Positions 23,786-31,789 of a DNA stretch of 64,000 bases are shown one piece after another. Where the stretch lies: positions 57,610 to 121,609 of the forward strand of contig NZ_FOQV01000014.1 of the NCBI RefSeq assembly GCF_900113835.1. The letters are read 5' to 3'. How positions within the stretch are numbered: position 1 is the stretch's first letter; the number at the start of each line of letters is the position of its first letter. The notes under the pieces are model-generated. The model had not been told where the DNA came from. It saw only the letters and a list, made by a program, of their open reading frames with translations, and searched no databases. The translations under genes were made by a program, and so were the position numbers. Source of the DNA: Allobosea sp. OK403. GTDB lineage: Bacteria > Pseudomonadota > Alphaproteobacteria > Rhizobiales > Beijerinckiaceae.

Positions 23786-24255
23786 GAGAAAGCCCTCGGT
23801 TCGCGCCCCTCGATGACCGCGACCAGGTTGTCGATATGCCAGGTCGTGCCGTGCTCGCGCCCTTGCACCGCCTCGATGCCGCCGGTCAGATAGGAGCCCT
23901 GTTCGGTGTGGATCAGCCGGGTTCGGCCACCCTCGCCCCTGAGTTCGAGCGTCAGCAGCGACACCGACAGCTTATCGCCGTTGTGGAACAGGTCGTAGAC
24001 GAGGATGATCCGCTCGTTCTCGACGATGTCGTGATAGGTCGCCTGGAAATCGGTGGTCATGCCGCTGGGCCAGCGGGCATGGAACCGTTCCTTGCCGCCG
24101 ACGCGGAAGTCGAAGTCGCGATTCAGGGTTTCGATGTCCGAGGGCGCCCTGAACCATGTGCTCTTGGCCTCGAGGCTGCCATAGGCCGCAAAGACCCGGG
24201 CTGGCGCGGCGTTCAGCACGCGCTCGATGGTGAATGTGGCGTTGGTGATGGTCAT
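23782..24255 (-). CDS. SRPBCC (AHSA1-like) domain protein
   Basis: 157 residues. Classic AHSA1/SRPBCC pattern: FTIERVLNAAPARVFAAYGSLEAKSTWF at the start, DFRVGGKERF, ERIILVYDLFHNGDKLSVSLLTLEL, and TRLIHTEQGSYL toward the end. The fold binds hydrophobic ligands in a helix-grip cavity. It overlaps the ArsR gene upstream and the GST gene downstream by four bases each, so the three are one operon. ArsR-SRPBCC pairs are common; their ligands are mostly unknown. Confidence 0.88.
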   Translation of the reverse strand: MTITNATFTIERVLNAAPARVFAAYGSLEAKSTWFRAPSDIETLNRDFDFRVGGKERFHARWPSGMTTDFQATYHDIVENERIILVYDLFHNGDKLSVSLLTLELRGEGGRTRLIHTEQGSYLTGGIEAVQGREHGTTWHIDNLVAVIEGREPRAFS

Positions 24256-24596
24256 TTATCCTCCTCTGGAGCGGTTTGGGCCAGATAGGCCTCCAGTTGA
24301 TCGTATTGCTGTTCCCAGAAGCACTTGCGCTCGGCGATCCAGCCTTCGACCTGCCTCATGGCCTTGAGCTCCAGGCTGCAGGTGCGCACGCGGCCGATCT
24401 TCTCGCTCTTCACCAGCCCCGCCTCCTCCAGAACCTTCAGGTGCTGGACCACGGCCGACAGGGTCATCGGCAGGGGCTTGGCGAGCTCGCTGACCGAGGC
24501 TGAACCAAGACACAGACGCTCGACCATGGCGCGGCGTCCGGGATCGGACAGGGCCTGGAAGGCGAGGTCGAGCGGCTTGGCTTGATACTGTAGCAT
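24252..24596 (-). CDS. ArsR-family winged-helix regulator
   Basis: 114 residues. The winged helix spans 10-90: LSDPGRRAMVERLCLGSASVSELAKPL, then MTLSAVVQHLKVLEEAGLV and the SEKIGRVRTCSLE wing. There is no metal-binding Cys motif, as expected for the SRPBCC-linked subgroup. The ATG at 24596 is preferred; a longer reading upstream runs through unrelated sequence. It heads the SRPBCC-GST operon and probably autoregulates, with a CTTAAG palindrome immediately upstream of its start. Confidence 0.87.
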   Translation of the reverse strand: MLQYQAKPLDLAFQALSDPGRRAMVERLCLGSASVSELAKPLPMTLSAVVQHLKVLEEAGLVKSEKIGRVRTCSLELKAMRQVEGWIAERKCFWEQQYDQLEAYLAQTAPEEDK

Positions 24597-24600
24597 CTGC

Positions 24601-24738
24601 TTAAGTGTTGACCCGAAAAGCACCGGAGTCAACCGGGTTCCTGGACCCATCATGCAGATCGGCGACGTTGATCCGTTTAGCGCGCTCGATCGGGGCCCGA
24701 TCGATGCGGGGCATCGTCGTATAGACGACGGATTGCAT
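24601..24738 (-). pseudogene. 45-codon RraA-like N-terminal fragment ahead of arsR
   Basis: Reads MQSVVYTTMPRIDRAPIERA, then KRINVADLHDG, resembling the start of RraA-family aldolase/regulator proteins (R-x-D-x-x-x-x-E-R-A ... x-V-A-D-L-x-D). It ends at a TAA only four bases before the arsR start. It may be a relic, or a translated leader coupled to arsR. Confidence 0.4.
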
Positions 24739-25324
24739 GGCGCATTCCTCTCTCGGCCGAACTGTCGATGTGCTGGGGCTCGCAAGGCCTTGAACGTTGC
24801 GAGATCTTGGCTCTCAGGGCCCGTTTGGAAACTCCGCGAAGTCCCGGATGAAGGGCGCGGGGAACCCTTCTCCCGTGTGGGAGAAGGGCAGGGATGAGGG
24901 CAGGCCAGATAACCAGATCGCGCAAGCGGCTCCGCATCGCCTCCTGTGCTTTCAGGATGAAGCCGGCACTGCGGCTCAGTCTCGCCCCAACAATCAGCGG
25001 CAGGCCCTCATCCCTGCCCTTCTCCCATCCGGGAGAAGGGTTCCCCGCGCCTGTCTCATCCGACACCGCCCGCTGGAAAGCCTGCGATGAACGGAGCTTT
25101 TCGATCGAGCGCTCGCGGCGAACCCGACAGTCGTGGGTCAAGCCTGAGAATGACGCTCTACGATGGATCCCTGTGCGGCGGGGCCGCTTATCCGGGATGA
25201 CGGTGTGCTTCCCTACAAGACGTTTGGCCTTGCGTAGGCATGGTGGCCACGCTGGAACTCTTGCGCGCGACGCGCTATATGACCATCTACATAGTCATGA
25301 ACGCGTGAGGTGCAGGAGCCTGAC
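24739..25324. other. Repeat-filled intergenic stretch
   Basis: The core is a simple copy of the palindromic repeat at 24857-25052 (GGGGAACCCTTCTCCC ... GGGAGAAGGGTTCCCC, with CCCTCATCCCTGCCC inside). A flanking module at 25053-25145 (TGTCTCATCC ... GTCAAGCC) also occurs, on the other side and inverted, next to the copy at 61431-61620. Short REP-like sequence lies at 25150-25205. No gene seen. Confidence 0.65.
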
Positions 25325-25567
25325 ATGAACGCGATCAATCTGGCCGATGCCAAGGCCCATCTGAGCGAGCTGGTCGACCGTGTCGAGGCCGGCGCTTCAA
25401 TCGAGATCACCCGGCGCGGCAAGCCAGTGGCCCGGCTCACCACCGTGGCGAGGCCGCGCAAACCGATCGATGCCGCCCTGCTCGAAGCGCTGACCGCGAC
25501 CATGCCGGCGCAGCCCCAGAGCGCCGCCGATCTGGTGCGGTCGATGCGGGATGGCGACCGCTACTGA
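25325..25567 (+). CDS. Phd/YefM-family antitoxin
   Basis: 80 residues. Phd/YefM N-terminal DNA-binding fold: INLADAKAHLSELVDRVEAGASIEITRRGKPVARL. The C-terminus is the flexible toxin-binding part. AGGAG six bases before the ATG at 25325. Its stop overlaps the toxin start by one base, so the pair is co-translated. It should neutralise the PIN toxin and repress the pair's promoter. Confidence 0.88.
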   Translation: MNAINLADAKAHLSELVDRVEAGASIEITRRGKPVARLTTVARPRKPIDAALLEALTATMPAQPQSAADLVRSMRDGDRY

Positions 25568-25992
25568 TGGTTTATCTGGACACATCGCTGATCGTGGCGG
25601 CGCTCTCCAACGAAGCGATGACGCCACGCGTGCAAGCCTGGCTGGCGGAGCAGGATCCGGCGCAGCTTCTTATAAGCGACTGGACCATCACCGAGATGTC
25701 CTCGGCCATGGCGATCAAATTGCGGACGCGACAGATCAACCTGGAGCAGCGCGCGGCCGCGCTCGCCATGTTCAACAAGCTCACCACCGAGAGCTTCACC
25801 GTGCTCGCCGTGACAAGCGGGCATTTCCGGACTGCAGCGACGTTTGCCGATCAGCATGGGCTGGGGCTTCGCGCTGGCGACGCGCTGCATCTCGCCATCG
25901 CATCGGAGCATGGCGCCACCGTGCACACGCTCGACCAGCGGCTCACCGAGGCCGGCCCAACGCTCGGCGTGCCGACGCGATTGCTGGCATGA
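25567..25992 (+). CDS. VapC-type PIN-domain toxin
   Basis: 141 residues, PIN fold RNase. Acidic residues are in place: D5 in VYLDTSLI, E43 in ISDWTITEMSSA, D104 in LRAGDALHLAIA and D121 in VHTLDQRL. It probably cuts a tRNA or rRNA when free of antitoxin. The Phd-type partner with a VapC-type toxin is a common mixed pair. Downstream is a relic of an HNH nuclease gene. Confidence 0.88.
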   Translation: MVYLDTSLIVAALSNEAMTPRVQAWLAEQDPAQLLISDWTITEMSSAMAIKLRTRQINLEQRAAALAMFNKLTTESFTVLAVTSGHFRTAATFADQHGLGLRAGDALHLAIASEHGATVHTLDQRLTEAGPTLGVPTRLLA

Positions 25993-26034
25993 TCCAAGCC
26001 CTCACCTGCTTCGCCGACCGTGCCCGGGGCGTCC

Positions 26035-26169
26035 ATGACCAGTGACTGGACCAACGAGCAGAACGACGCGATCGTCGCGGACTATTTCGCGATGCTCGCT
26101 GACGATATCGCCGGGCGCCCCTTACAGCAGGCCGCGCGCCGTTCGCCGATCCCTTGGCCAAGCCGATAG
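26035..26169 (+). pseudogene. N-terminal fragment of an HNH/restriction-type nuclease
   Basis: Reads MTSDWTNEQNDAIVADYFAM, then LADDIAGRP, the conserved start of a large family of HNH-containing restriction-like proteins (W-T-x-x-E-N-D-x-I-V-A-D-Y-F-x-M-L). Homology stops after about 30 residues and a TAG closes the frame after 44 codons. The nuclease domain is gone. Confidence 0.55.
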
Positions 26170-26268
26170 GACATTGCTGGCCAAGCCACCAGCCTGGGTC
26201 CGGGTGGCCGCCATGCTTCGTTCGCGCAGTCGCAGTGCGAGGCCCGCGCTGACGCCAAGAAACGTTCA

Positions 26269-26286
26269 GGTGGCCCAAGCGCCACC
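26269..26286 (-). terminator. Hairpin after the enolase-superfamily gene
   Basis: GGTGGC-CCAAGC-GCCACC, eight bases beyond the stop of the leftward gene at 26294. Only a weak T-rich tail follows (TGAACGTTTCTT on that strand). Confidence 0.4.
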
Positions 26287-26293
26287 TTATGCC

Positions 26294-27493
26294 TTATCGG
26301 CTGATGCGCTGGACTGCGTCTTTTCGCTTGTCGAGATCGGGCAGCAATTCGAGGCCGAGGCCCGGGCGGGTCAGATCGAGCCTGACCTCCCCATTCGCCA
26401 CCACCGGCAGATGGGTCACGAGTTCGGGATACCAGCTCGTATAGAACGCCCGCACGCTCTCCTGGATCAAGGCATTGCGGGCGTGCAGCGAGAGATGGCA
26501 GGAGGCCATGTAGACGACCGGCCCGGTGCAGTCATGCGGCGCGATCGGCGTATGCCAGGCCTCCGCCATGCCGGCGATCTTGCGCGCTTCGGAGAGGCCG
26601 CCGCACCAGGACAGGTCCAGCATCACGACGCCGGCCGCGCCGGTCTCGAGATATTCGCGGAAGGCATGGGTGAACGACAAGGTCTCCGACGCGCAGACCC
26701 AGGCCTTGGAGTGGCGCGCATACTCCTTGAGATCACCGATATTATCGAGCCGGAAGGGGTCTTCGTGCCAGTAGGTGTCGAACTCCGCCAGGCGCTCGGC
26801 GAGCTTCTTGGCCATGGGCAGGCTCCAGAGCGAATGGAACTCGACCATGATGTCCATCTTGTCGCCGACGGCCTTGCGGATCTTCCGGAACGGCTCGAGC
26901 GCGGTGTTGAGCTCACCAGGCGAGATGTCGAAGCCGTTGGTGCGTTCGGCCGCGATGTCGAACGGCCAGATCTTCATGCCGGTGATGCCCTGCTCCAGCA
27001 GGGAATGGGCGACCTCGTCGGCGCGGTGGAGGAAGCCTTCGAGATCCTCATAGGGGCCGCCCTGTTCGCCGACATGCCAGTTCGCGACCTTTTGGGCGCT
27101 GGCGTCGCGGATGTATTTGTATCCGGCACAGGTGTTGTAGACCCGGATGGCATCGCGCGAGCGCCCGCCCAGCATCTCGCAAACCGGCTTGCCGTGAGCC
27201 TTGCCGAAGATGTCCCAGAGGGCGAGGTCGACGGCCGAGTTGCCGCGGGTCTCCGTGCCCGAAGAGCGCCAGCCGAGATAGTTTCCGGCGATCAGGGCGT
27301 TGAGCGCCTCGATCTGCAGCGGGTCGCGGCCGATGATCTTGGGCGCGACGGTTTCGTGCAGATAGGCCTCCACCGCCTTGGGGCCCATGAAGGTCTCGCC
27401 GAGGCCGGTGATGCCCTCATCCGTGTGCAATCGCACGAAAATGAGGTTGCCGAATTCCTCGAGGCGCAGCGTCTCAAGTGCGGTGATCTTCAT
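26294..27493 (-). CDS. Mandelate racemase/muconate lactonising enzyme family protein
   Basis: 399 residues of the enolase superfamily. The N-terminal lid is followed by the barrel: lysine in GMKIWPFD, metal ligands in MVEFHSLW, WHEDPF and CASET, D in LDLSWCGGL and the catalytic His in APHDCTGP. Likely dehydrates or epimerises an acid sugar or similar hydroxy-acid. It lies 68 bases downstream of the TRAP binding protein on the same strand, so the transporter probably imports its substrate. Substrate specificity cannot be read with confidence. Confidence 0.85.
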   Translation of the reverse strand: MKITALETLRLEEFGNLIFVRLHTDEGITGLGETFMGPKAVEAYLHETVAPKIIGRDPLQIEALNALIAGNYLGWRSSGTETRGNSAVDLALWDIFGKAHGKPVCEMLGGRSRDAIRVYNTCAGYKYIRDASAQKVANWHVGEQGGPYEDLEGFLHRADEVAHSLLEQGITGMKIWPFDIAAERTNGFDISPGELNTALEPFRKIRKAVGDKMDIMVEFHSLWSLPMAKKLAERLAEFDTYWHEDPFRLDNIGDLKEYARHSKAWVCASETLSFTHAFREYLETGAAGVVMLDLSWCGGLSEARKIAGMAEAWHTPIAPHDCTGPVVYMASCHLSLHARNALIQESVRAFYTSWYPELVTHLPVVANGEVRLDLTRPGLGLELLPDLDKRKDAVQRISR

Positions 27494-27561
27494 GTGCGAT
27501 GCGCGGAGCCGGGCGTAAAACCCGACTCCGGCCTTTCAAAGCCAAGGTTCAAGTCAAAGGT

Positions 27562-28563
27562 CTACTGCAGGGAGCCGATCAGCTTCGCCAATTCCTGACC
27601 GTTGGGTATCTTCTCGACGAACTGCTCATAGACCTTGGCCGTGGCGGCCCGCCAGGGCTGCTTGTCCGCGATGAGCACGATCTTGGCGTGGCCCTCCGCC
27701 TTGGCAAAGGCAAGCGCCTCCTCATCGGTCTTGGCGAGAAGCTCGGGTATGACGGGCTGGATCTCGCGCGCGGCCTGCTCGATGACGGCCTGGTGCTCCT
27801 TGGGCAGGCTGCGCCACCAGCGGATACCGACGATCCAGCTGCCCAGCGCATAGATGTGGTCGAGCTTGGTGAAATGCGGGGCGACTTCGTAGAAGCGGAA
27901 GGTCTTGTAGTTCGTGGTGGTGTTGTCGCAGAAATCCACCACCCGGGTCTGCAGCGAGGTGTAGATTTCCGGAGCCGGGATCGGCACCGGATTGGCGCCG
28001 AAAGCCTTCCACAATTCCAGATGCAGCGGGCTCTGGATGACGCGCATCTTCTTGCCGCGCACATCCTCGGGCTTCTCGATCGGGAAGGTGCTGATGAGCT
28101 CGCGCGCGCCGTTGACGCTGAAGCCGAGCAGATGGAAGCCCTGCGCCTCGAATCTGGGCTTCAACTGCTCGGTCAGCGGCCCGCTCGCCTTGATCGCGTG
28201 GGCGTCGTTCTGGAAGATGAAAGGCAGGTCGAGGGCCTGGACGTCGGGCACCCAATTGACCAGGACCGAGCTCGTCACCAGGCCGATCTGGATCGAGCCG
28301 AGCCTGATGCCCTCGGCGGTCTCCAATTCGCCGCCGAGCTGGCTGTTGGGGAAGACCTTGATCTCGACCTCGCCCTTGGTCCGCTCCGCCACCAGCTTGG
28401 CGAAGCGGTCGACGGCGACGAATTTCGGGTGGCCTTCCTGAACCTCGATCGACATGCGAGCGACATATTTGGGCGCGGCGAGTGCCGGGCCGCCGGCGAT
28501 TGCGAACGCGGCCGCCGATCCGGCGCCCTGCAGCAGGGCGCGCCGATGCAGTGTCTTTGCCAT
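27562..28563 (-). CDS. TRAP transporter substrate-binding protein, DctP family
   Basis: 333 residues. A twin-arginine-like leader HRRALLQGAGSAAAFAIAGG, then the mature DctP fold: QEGHPKFVAVDRFAKLV, FPNSQLGGELE, GSIQIGLV, RGKKMRVIQSPLHLELWKAFGANPVP (with the carboxylate-binding Arg) and a DFCDNTTTNY segment. Binds an organic acid in the periplasm. Divergent from the fused DctQM permease across a 164-base promoter region containing a perfect palindrome. The enolase-superfamily enzyme follows. Confidence 0.88.
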   Translation of the reverse strand: MAKTLHRRALLQGAGSAAAFAIAGGPALAAPKYVARMSIEVQEGHPKFVAVDRFAKLVAERTKGEVEIKVFPNSQLGGELETAEGIRLGSIQIGLVTSSVLVNWVPDVQALDLPFIFQNDAHAIKASGPLTEQLKPRFEAQGFHLLGFSVNGARELISTFPIEKPEDVRGKKMRVIQSPLHLELWKAFGANPVPIPAPEIYTSLQTRVVDFCDNTTTNYKTFRFYEVAPHFTKLDHIYALGSWIVGIRWWRSLPKEHQAVIEQAAREIQPVIPELLAKTDEEALAFAKAEGHAKIVLIADKQPWRAATAKVYEQFVEKIPNGQELAKLIGSLQ

Positions 28564-28645
28564 AGCCTCTGATCCTCCCGGGATGCCGGCGCGGGCGTCG
28601 TTCGGTTGCTCCGAGGACTATTGATTGACCGCGCTCATTCATCAT

Positions 28646-28658
28646 TTCATAGTATGAA
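28646..28658. promoter_or_regulatory. Palindrome TTCATA-G-TATGAA between the divergent TRAP genes
   Basis: A perfect 13-bp inverted repeat in the shared promoter region. The size and single-base centre suit a GntR/FadR-type dimer; the GntR gene at 30594-31349 closes the locus. Other AT-rich half sites (CATTCATCATTTCAT) lie just to its left. Confidence 0.5.
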
Positions 28659-28727
28659 TTAATGGCTGTCAACAGCCTGCCCCCGCGCCACTCCACGAGC
28701 GCGGGAAGCGTCCCGGGGAGGAATGCC

Positions 28728-30614
28728 ATGTCTGTCGAGCGCACGATCGCCGCCGTGCCGGAAACCCGCATGTCCGACCGTCGCCTCGTGCGCCGGTGCC
28801 TTGATCTCCTTGATCATGGCGTCGATCTGACCTGCTTCCTGCTGCTGAGCGCGATCGTCATCATCGTCTTCGCCGGCGTGATCGCGCGCTATGTCTTCAA
28901 CTCGTCCTTCTCATGGACCGAGGAACTGGCCTCCTGGACCTTCGTCTGGCTGATCTTCACCGGCATGGCGGCAGGCCATCGCGGCCGCCGCCACATCGCT
29001 TCGGGCCTCTATGAACCCGCCTCGCCGCTCGCAAAACTCGTCACGCGCTTCCTGATCGACTTCGTCGTCGGCTACACGCTCGTCGCCCTGATCCTGGGCG
29101 GCAAGGACCTGATCGAGTCGATCGGCGGCATCAGCACGGCGCTGCAATGGCCCAACCAGGTCAAGTACTGGTGCATCCCGGTCGCCTGCGCCATCAGCAT
29201 GGTCACGCTGATCGCCTCCGACATTCCCGAGCGGGGCTGGCGCAGCGCGCTGCCGCCGGCGCTCGCCATCGGCCTGGCGGGGCTGGCTTATGTCCTCATC
29301 GATGCGCGCCTCGAGCCGCTGCTCGCCGGCACCAGCCCCAGCCTGATCATGGCGATCGCCTTCGGCGTGGCGCTGGTGATCGGCGTGCCGATCGGCTTTG
29401 CCATGCTGTTTTCCTGTTTCGCCGCCAATCTGGGGGCCGTGCTGCTGCCCGTGCCGGGCGCGGTCCACAGCATGGTGGGCGGCGGCAGCTCCTTCGTGCT
29501 GCTCGCGATCCCGTTCTTCCTGACCGCCGGCTACCTGATGAATTCCGGAGGCCTGTCGGCGCGCATCATCGATTTCGCCAGCGCGCTGGTCGGCCATTGG
29601 CGCGGGGGCCTCGCCCAGGCCAATGTCGTCCACAGCGTCATGCTCGGCGGCATCTGCGGGTCCTCGGGCGCCGACGCCGCGAGCACGACCAAGATCCTGG
29701 TGCCCGAGATGGTGCGGCGCGGCTATTCGCCGGCCTTCGCCTGCGCCGTCACGGCGGTGGGCTCGATCCTGCCCTCCTGCTTTCCGCCCTCCATCGCCAT
29801 GCTGATCTATGCGGCGGTGGCGGAGGTCTCGGTCGCGCAGCTGTTCACGGCCGGCATCATCCCGGGGCTGCTGCTTGCCCTGCTGATGATGGCGGCGGTC
29901 TACATCATCTCGCGCGGCCGCGATTACGAGCCGGCCAAGCGCCGTGCCACCCTATCGGAGGTGTTCTGGTCGGGGCTGCGGGCGATTCCCGCCTTCGGCC
30001 TGGCGATCGCGATCCTGACGCTGCTGCGTTTCGGCGTCGTCACGGCGACCGAGGTCGGCGTCATCGCCGTGCTCTGGTCGCTGCTGCTCGGCAAATTCGC
30101 CTATCGCGCCTTCACCTGGAAGACCTTCTACAAGGACATGGTGGAATGTTCGGTCGACAGCGCCCTGATCGGCTTCCTGATCGCCGTCTCCGTGCCCTTC
30201 GCCTGGATCCTGATCGCCGAGCAGGTGCCGCAGATGGTCGTGGGCGCCACCCAGATCTTCGGCGGCGAGGTCTGGAAGCTGCTGCTCTTCGTCAATGTCC
30301 TGATGATCATCGCCGGCATGTGCCTGGAAGTGGTGCCGATCATGCTGATCATGGTGCCGCTCTTCGCACCCGTGCTGATCCATGCCGGCGTCGACCCGAT
30401 CCATCTGGGCGTGATCATCGTGATCAATTCGGTATTGGGATCGCTGACGCCGCCGGTGGGCATCCTGGTCTTCATCTGCGCCTCGATCGCCAAGGTCTCG
30501 GCGCGGGAGGTCTTCCGCGAATGCTGGCCGTTCCTGATCGCCTGCGGGATCGGGCTCTTGCTGATCACCTATGTGCCGGCGCTCTCGCTCACCCTATGGA
30601 AGCTGATCGGCTGA
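28728..30614 (+). CDS. Fused TRAP transporter permease (DctQ-DctM)
   Basis: 628 residues. About residues 1-185 are the small DctQ part with four membrane segments (SSFSWTEELASWTFVWLIF is the DctQ signature). The rest is the large DctM subunit with about twelve segments (PFFLTAGYLMNSGG, GGICGSSGADAASTTKILVPEM, SILPSCFPPSIAMLIYA, SLTPPVGILVF). GGGGAGGAA five bases upstream fixes the ATG at 28728. Sodium-driven uptake of the ligand of the DctP protein encoded divergently. Natural Q-M fusions are known. The 3' end overlaps the GntR gene by 21 bases, tail to tail. Confidence 0.9.
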   Translation: MSVERTIAAVPETRMSDRRLVRRCLDLLDHGVDLTCFLLLSAIVIIVFAGVIARYVFNSSFSWTEELASWTFVWLIFTGMAAGHRGRRHIASGLYEPASPLAKLVTRFLIDFVVGYTLVALILGGKDLIESIGGISTALQWPNQVKYWCIPVACAISMVTLIASDIPERGWRSALPPALAIGLAGLAYVLIDARLEPLLAGTSPSLIMAIAFGVALVIGVPIGFAMLFSCFAANLGAVLLPVPGAVHSMVGGGSSFVLLAIPFFLTAGYLMNSGGLSARIIDFASALVGHWRGGLAQANVVHSVMLGGICGSSGADAASTTKILVPEMVRRGYSPAFACAVTAVGSILPSCFPPSIAMLIYAAVAEVSVAQLFTAGIIPGLLLALLMMAAVYIISRGRDYEPAKRRATLSEVFWSGLRAIPAFGLAIAILTLLRFGVVTATEVGVIAVLWSLLLGKFAYRAFTWKTFYKDMVECSVDSALIGFLIAVSVPFAWILIAEQVPQMVVGATQIFGGEVWKLLLFVNVLMIIAGMCLEVVPIMLIMVPLFAPVLIHAGVDPIHLGVIIVINSVLGSLTPPVGILVFICASIAKVSAREVFRECWPFLIACGIGLLLITYVPALSLTLWKLIG

Positions 30615-31349
30615 GGCCGCGCCGGCGGGCCGCCCTGCCCGCTTGCGGCGGCTGTCCTGCTCGGTCTGCTGCTCGATGTCGCGGCGGGCGACCTGCAGCA
30701 GGCCGTTCATGGCCTGCTGCGCGGCGGCGCTGTCGCCCGCGATGATCGCCTCGGCGACCTCCCGATGCACCGAAATCGAGGCGCGGATCCGCGCCTTGTC
30801 GTGCATGGACAGCCGGAAGGAGCCCTCCAGCACGGCATGCAGCGCCGGCGCCAGCTGCATCAGCAGCGCATTATGCGAGGCCCGCAGGATCGCCTCGTGA
30901 AAGGCGAAATCGGCCCGCACATGGCTGGCCTTGGTGCTGGCCGCGGACATCGCATCGAGCGCCGCGGCAATCTCCTGGCGCTGCTCGGCCGTCGCCCGCT
31001 CCGCCGCGAATGCGGCTGCCGAAGGCTCGATCATCGCACGCAGGTCGAGGAGGTCGCGGATGAATCCCGGCGTCAGCACGGAGCGTGTCACCCATTGCAT
31101 GACCTGCGGATCAAGCAGGCGCCAGCGCGCCACCGGCTGGATGCGGCTGCCGATCCTGGGCCGCGTCACGACAAGCCCCAGCGCCTGCAGCGTCTTGGTC
31201 GCCTCCCGCACCACCGTCCGGCTCAAGCCGAACTGCTCGACCAGATCGTCTTCGCGGGGCAGAAGCCCGTCCTTGCCGATTTCGCCATTGGCGATCATCC
31301 GGCCGAGGGTGTCGACGAGCCGGGCATGGGTGTTGGCGAGCTTGATCAC
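30594..31349 (-). CDS. GntR/FadR-family regulator with FCD domain
   Basis: 251 residues. N-terminal winged helix: LPREDDLVEQFGLSRTVVREATKTLQALGLV (30-60). C-terminal FCD domain with metal-site residues in FIRDLLDLRAMIE, DFAFHEAILRASHN and SVHREVAEAIIAGD. The tail after residue 230 is basic and disordered. Convergent with the TRAP permease and overlapping it by 21 bases. It is the probable local regulator of the TRAP and enolase-superfamily genes, likely acting at the palindrome 28646-28658. Confidence 0.87.
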   Translation of the reverse strand: MIKLANTHARLVDTLGRMIANGEIGKDGLLPREDDLVEQFGLSRTVVREATKTLQALGLVVTRPRIGSRIQPVARWRLLDPQVMQWVTRSVLTPGFIRDLLDLRAMIEPSAAAFAAERATAEQRQEIAAALDAMSAASTKASHVRADFAFHEAILRASHNALLMQLAPALHAVLEGSFRLSMHDKARIRASISVHREVAEAIIAGDSAAAQQAMNGLLQVARRDIEQQTEQDSRRKRAGRPAGAASADQLP

Positions 31350-31789
31350 GCCCTGCTTCTAGCATGGCGGACCCGCGAGACAATCCAGGCCCGCCGCAGG
31401 CCTGACATCGTGCAGCCCAGGCCTTTGACGCGCCGCCGCTTGAGCCCGGCCGCCTTGGCCCTGCGGCGTCGAGCTCGCCCAGGCGCTGGCGCAGATGCGG
31501 AGCCGGATCGGCGTCGAGATCACGATCGATGCGATGCCCTTCGGCGTCTGTTCCTCGCCCAGGGCCAAGCGCCGGTTCTCCGCCTGCTACGCGACCTGCT
31601 CGCGCCCCGCAGCCCGGATGTCCACAGGGCAGGACAATGAGCGGGCGGGGCATGGCTGAGGACGAGCGTCGAACAGGGTCACCAGGTCGCCAGCGGCGAG
31701 ATGATGATCGACGAGGTCCTCAGGCTCGTGGGCGACGCCGTCCTCGATCGCGATCCAGACAAGGCGACAGCGGTTTGGAAACCGGCGAG
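31350..31789. other. Stretch of gene relics
   Basis: It holds the SBP fragment described separately (31468-31615). On the minus strand, at 31640-31800, a short frame reads VWIAIEDGVAHEPEDLVDHH, which looks coding-like but has no start or family. Probable deletion scar. Confidence 0.45.
31468..31615 (+). pseudogene. Decayed fragment of an SBP_bac_5 binding-protein gene
   Basis: About 150 bases closely match 7869-8058 of the intact binding-protein gene, for example CAGGCGCTGGCGCAGATG and ATCGATGCGATGCCCTTC, with an internal deletion before CGCGACCTGCTCGCG. The frame is VELAQALAQMRSRIGVEITI. No start, signal or other part of the gene remains. Confidence 0.75.

Noticed and set aside
26042..27598. 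518-codon open frame on the plus strand
   Set aside because: Covers the enolase-superfamily gene in antisense; the enolase catalytic residues are all present on the other strand.
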